Source of the DNA: Mollicutes bacterium
GTDB lineage: Bacteria > Bacillota_I > Bacilli_A > Izemoplasmatales > Izemoplasmataceae
Reading direction: 5' to 3'
NCBI GenBank assembly: GCA_003568315.1
Contig: PWYL01000057.1
Span: forward strand, 1 to 39,794
Length of the DNA stretch: 39,794 nt
The notes beneath the pieces were generated by a model. That model made no database searches and had not been told where the DNA came from. It was given only the letters and a program-made list of their open reading frames with translations. A program made the position numbers and the translations under genes. This document shows, piece by piece, positions 39,416 to 39,794 of this stretch (position 1 is its first letter; every line of letters begins with the position of its first letter).

Positions 39416-39794
39416 GTGATCGACTTGAAGACGAAGTTCAGAATCATCGATTATCATCAACGCGGCATGAGCATCCGAGCAATCCACCGGGAGACGGGGT
39501 TCCACCGGGAAACCATCCGCAAGTATGTCAAAGCCTATGAAGAGGCGCGACAGGCGTTGGAGTCCAGCGACACCCCGGATGAACAACGCGTGATCACTGA
39601 GAGGATGATGGAGGCACCGCGTTACGACACCCGTAGCCGCAAACCGCGAAAACTCACCGAAGCCATCCGCCGTCGGGTCGACGAGTATCTCGCGGAGAAC
39701 GCGATGAAAAGGAAGAACGGCATGCGCAAGCAACAACTCACGGCCAAGGACATCCACGAGGAACTGATGGCGGCGGGGGCGGACATCTCGTACA
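39416..39794 (+). CDS. istA: IS21-family transposase IstA (partial, 3' end off the window)
   Basis: The frame stays open for 126 codons to the window edge. The N-terminal helix-turn-helix reads IIDYHQRGMSIRAIHRETGF followed by HRETIRKYVKAY, typical of IstA. A linker with RSRKPRKLTEAIRRRVDEYL and a QQLTAKDIHEELM second HTH-like helix follows. The DDE catalytic domain would lie beyond the edge. GTG 39416 follows AGGAAAGG. IstA catalyses cut-and-paste movement with the helper ATPase IstB. Confidence 0.88.
   Translation, partial: MIDLKTKFRIIDYHQRGMSIRAIHRETGFHRETIRKYVKAYEEARQALESSDTPDEQRVITERMMEAPRYDTRSRKPRKLTEAIRRRVDEYLAENAMKRKNGMRKQQLTAKDIHEELMAAGADISY

Larger units (their letters stand above)
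39312..39794 (+). mobile_element. IS21-family insertion sequence, left end (cut by the window edge)
   Basis: The element starts with TGTACATTGAAAAGTGTACC at 39312. It has two copies of a 19-base terminal repeat 25 bases apart, then a promoter and an istA-like transposase. Multiple terminal repeats and an IstA first gene define the IS21 family. The right part, with istB and the right end, lies outside the window. It sits 41 bases after the recA terminator, in a spot unlikely to harm a gene. Confidence 0.87.

Noticed and set aside
1-39794. Mycoplasma genetic code (TGA as Trp)
   Set aside because: TGA is the natural stop of many full-length genes here, and Trp is encoded by TGG, so the standard code applies.
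1-39794. CRISPR array, prophage or toxin-antitoxin module
   Set aside because: I saw no regularly spaced repeats, no phage structural genes and no paired small toxin/antitoxin genes. The IS21 end is the only mobile element.

Overview
The window is a chromosomal stretch of a Bacillota (Firmicutes) bacterium from the Bacilli or a relative of the Mollicutes. Two tRNA-synthetase T-box leaders, Spx, HPr with both His15 and Ser46, and a Bacillus-like gene order (recD2-alaS-ruvX-yrzB-trmR-trhP1-trhP2-greA-mtnN, then yqeG-yqeH-yqeK-rsfS-comEA-comEC-holA-rpsT) all point there. Base composition is clearly GC-rich. Consequently nearly every gene carries long antisense or out-of-frame shadow ORFs. TGA is an ordinary stop codon (for example in gap and recA), so this is the standard bacterial code and not the Mycoplasma code. 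A family I pyrophosphatase is more typical of Mollicutes-type relatives than of Bacillus itself. I cannot assign a genus.

Layout. 1-5500: a MATE exporter (+), then three leftward genes: an ABC-F ATPase, an Mrp/SalA-type P-loop protein and tmcAL. 5500-7560: yceD-rpmF and rsmH (+), then two tRNA-Gly genes (TCC and GCC anticodons) behind their own promoter. 7560-9000: a leftward GNAT-ppa-OsmC operon. 9000-9680: a membrane-anchored EIIB-like protein overlapping HPr. 9680-12700: leftward trpS behind a Trp T-box, and pepF. 12700-14600: spx and gap (+). 14600-16300: a leftward Na/Pi cotransporter with a PhoU-like tail. 16500-20900: an orphan lipoprotein, an M24 peptidase and recD2. 20880-27120: an Ala T-box and the operon alaS-ruvX-DUF1292-trmR-trhP1-trhP2. 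27150-29280: a structured non-coding leader, greA, mtnN and a YgjP-like metallopeptidase. 29280-32500: yqeG-yqeH-yqeK-rsfS and then comEA. 32468-35612: comEC and holA. 35686-39216: rpsT (-), a CvfB-like S1 protein, a YebC-family protein, pgsA and recA. An IS21-family element enters at 39312 and runs off the end.

How the parts fit. Much of the window concerns translation and tRNA: alanyl- and tryptophanyl-tRNA synthetases under T-box control, the wobble-uridine modification set trhP1/trhP2/trmR, tmcAL for elongator tRNA-Met, L32, S20, rsmH, yqeH and rsfS for ribosome assembly or silencing, and a YebC-family factor. A second theme is DNA: recD2, ruvX, recA, holA and the comEA/comEC uptake channel. 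A third is carbon control: HPr with a Ser46 site, and an imperfect cre-like box upstream of gap. Genes are packed tightly, with ATGA-type overlaps, SD sites inside preceding genes and several terminators that begin at or before the stop codon.

I found no CRISPR array, prophage or clear defence island. The least explained items are the Cys-less EIIB-like membrane protein paired with HPr, the structured non-coding segment ahead of greA, and the hairpin that includes the comEA ribosome-binding site.
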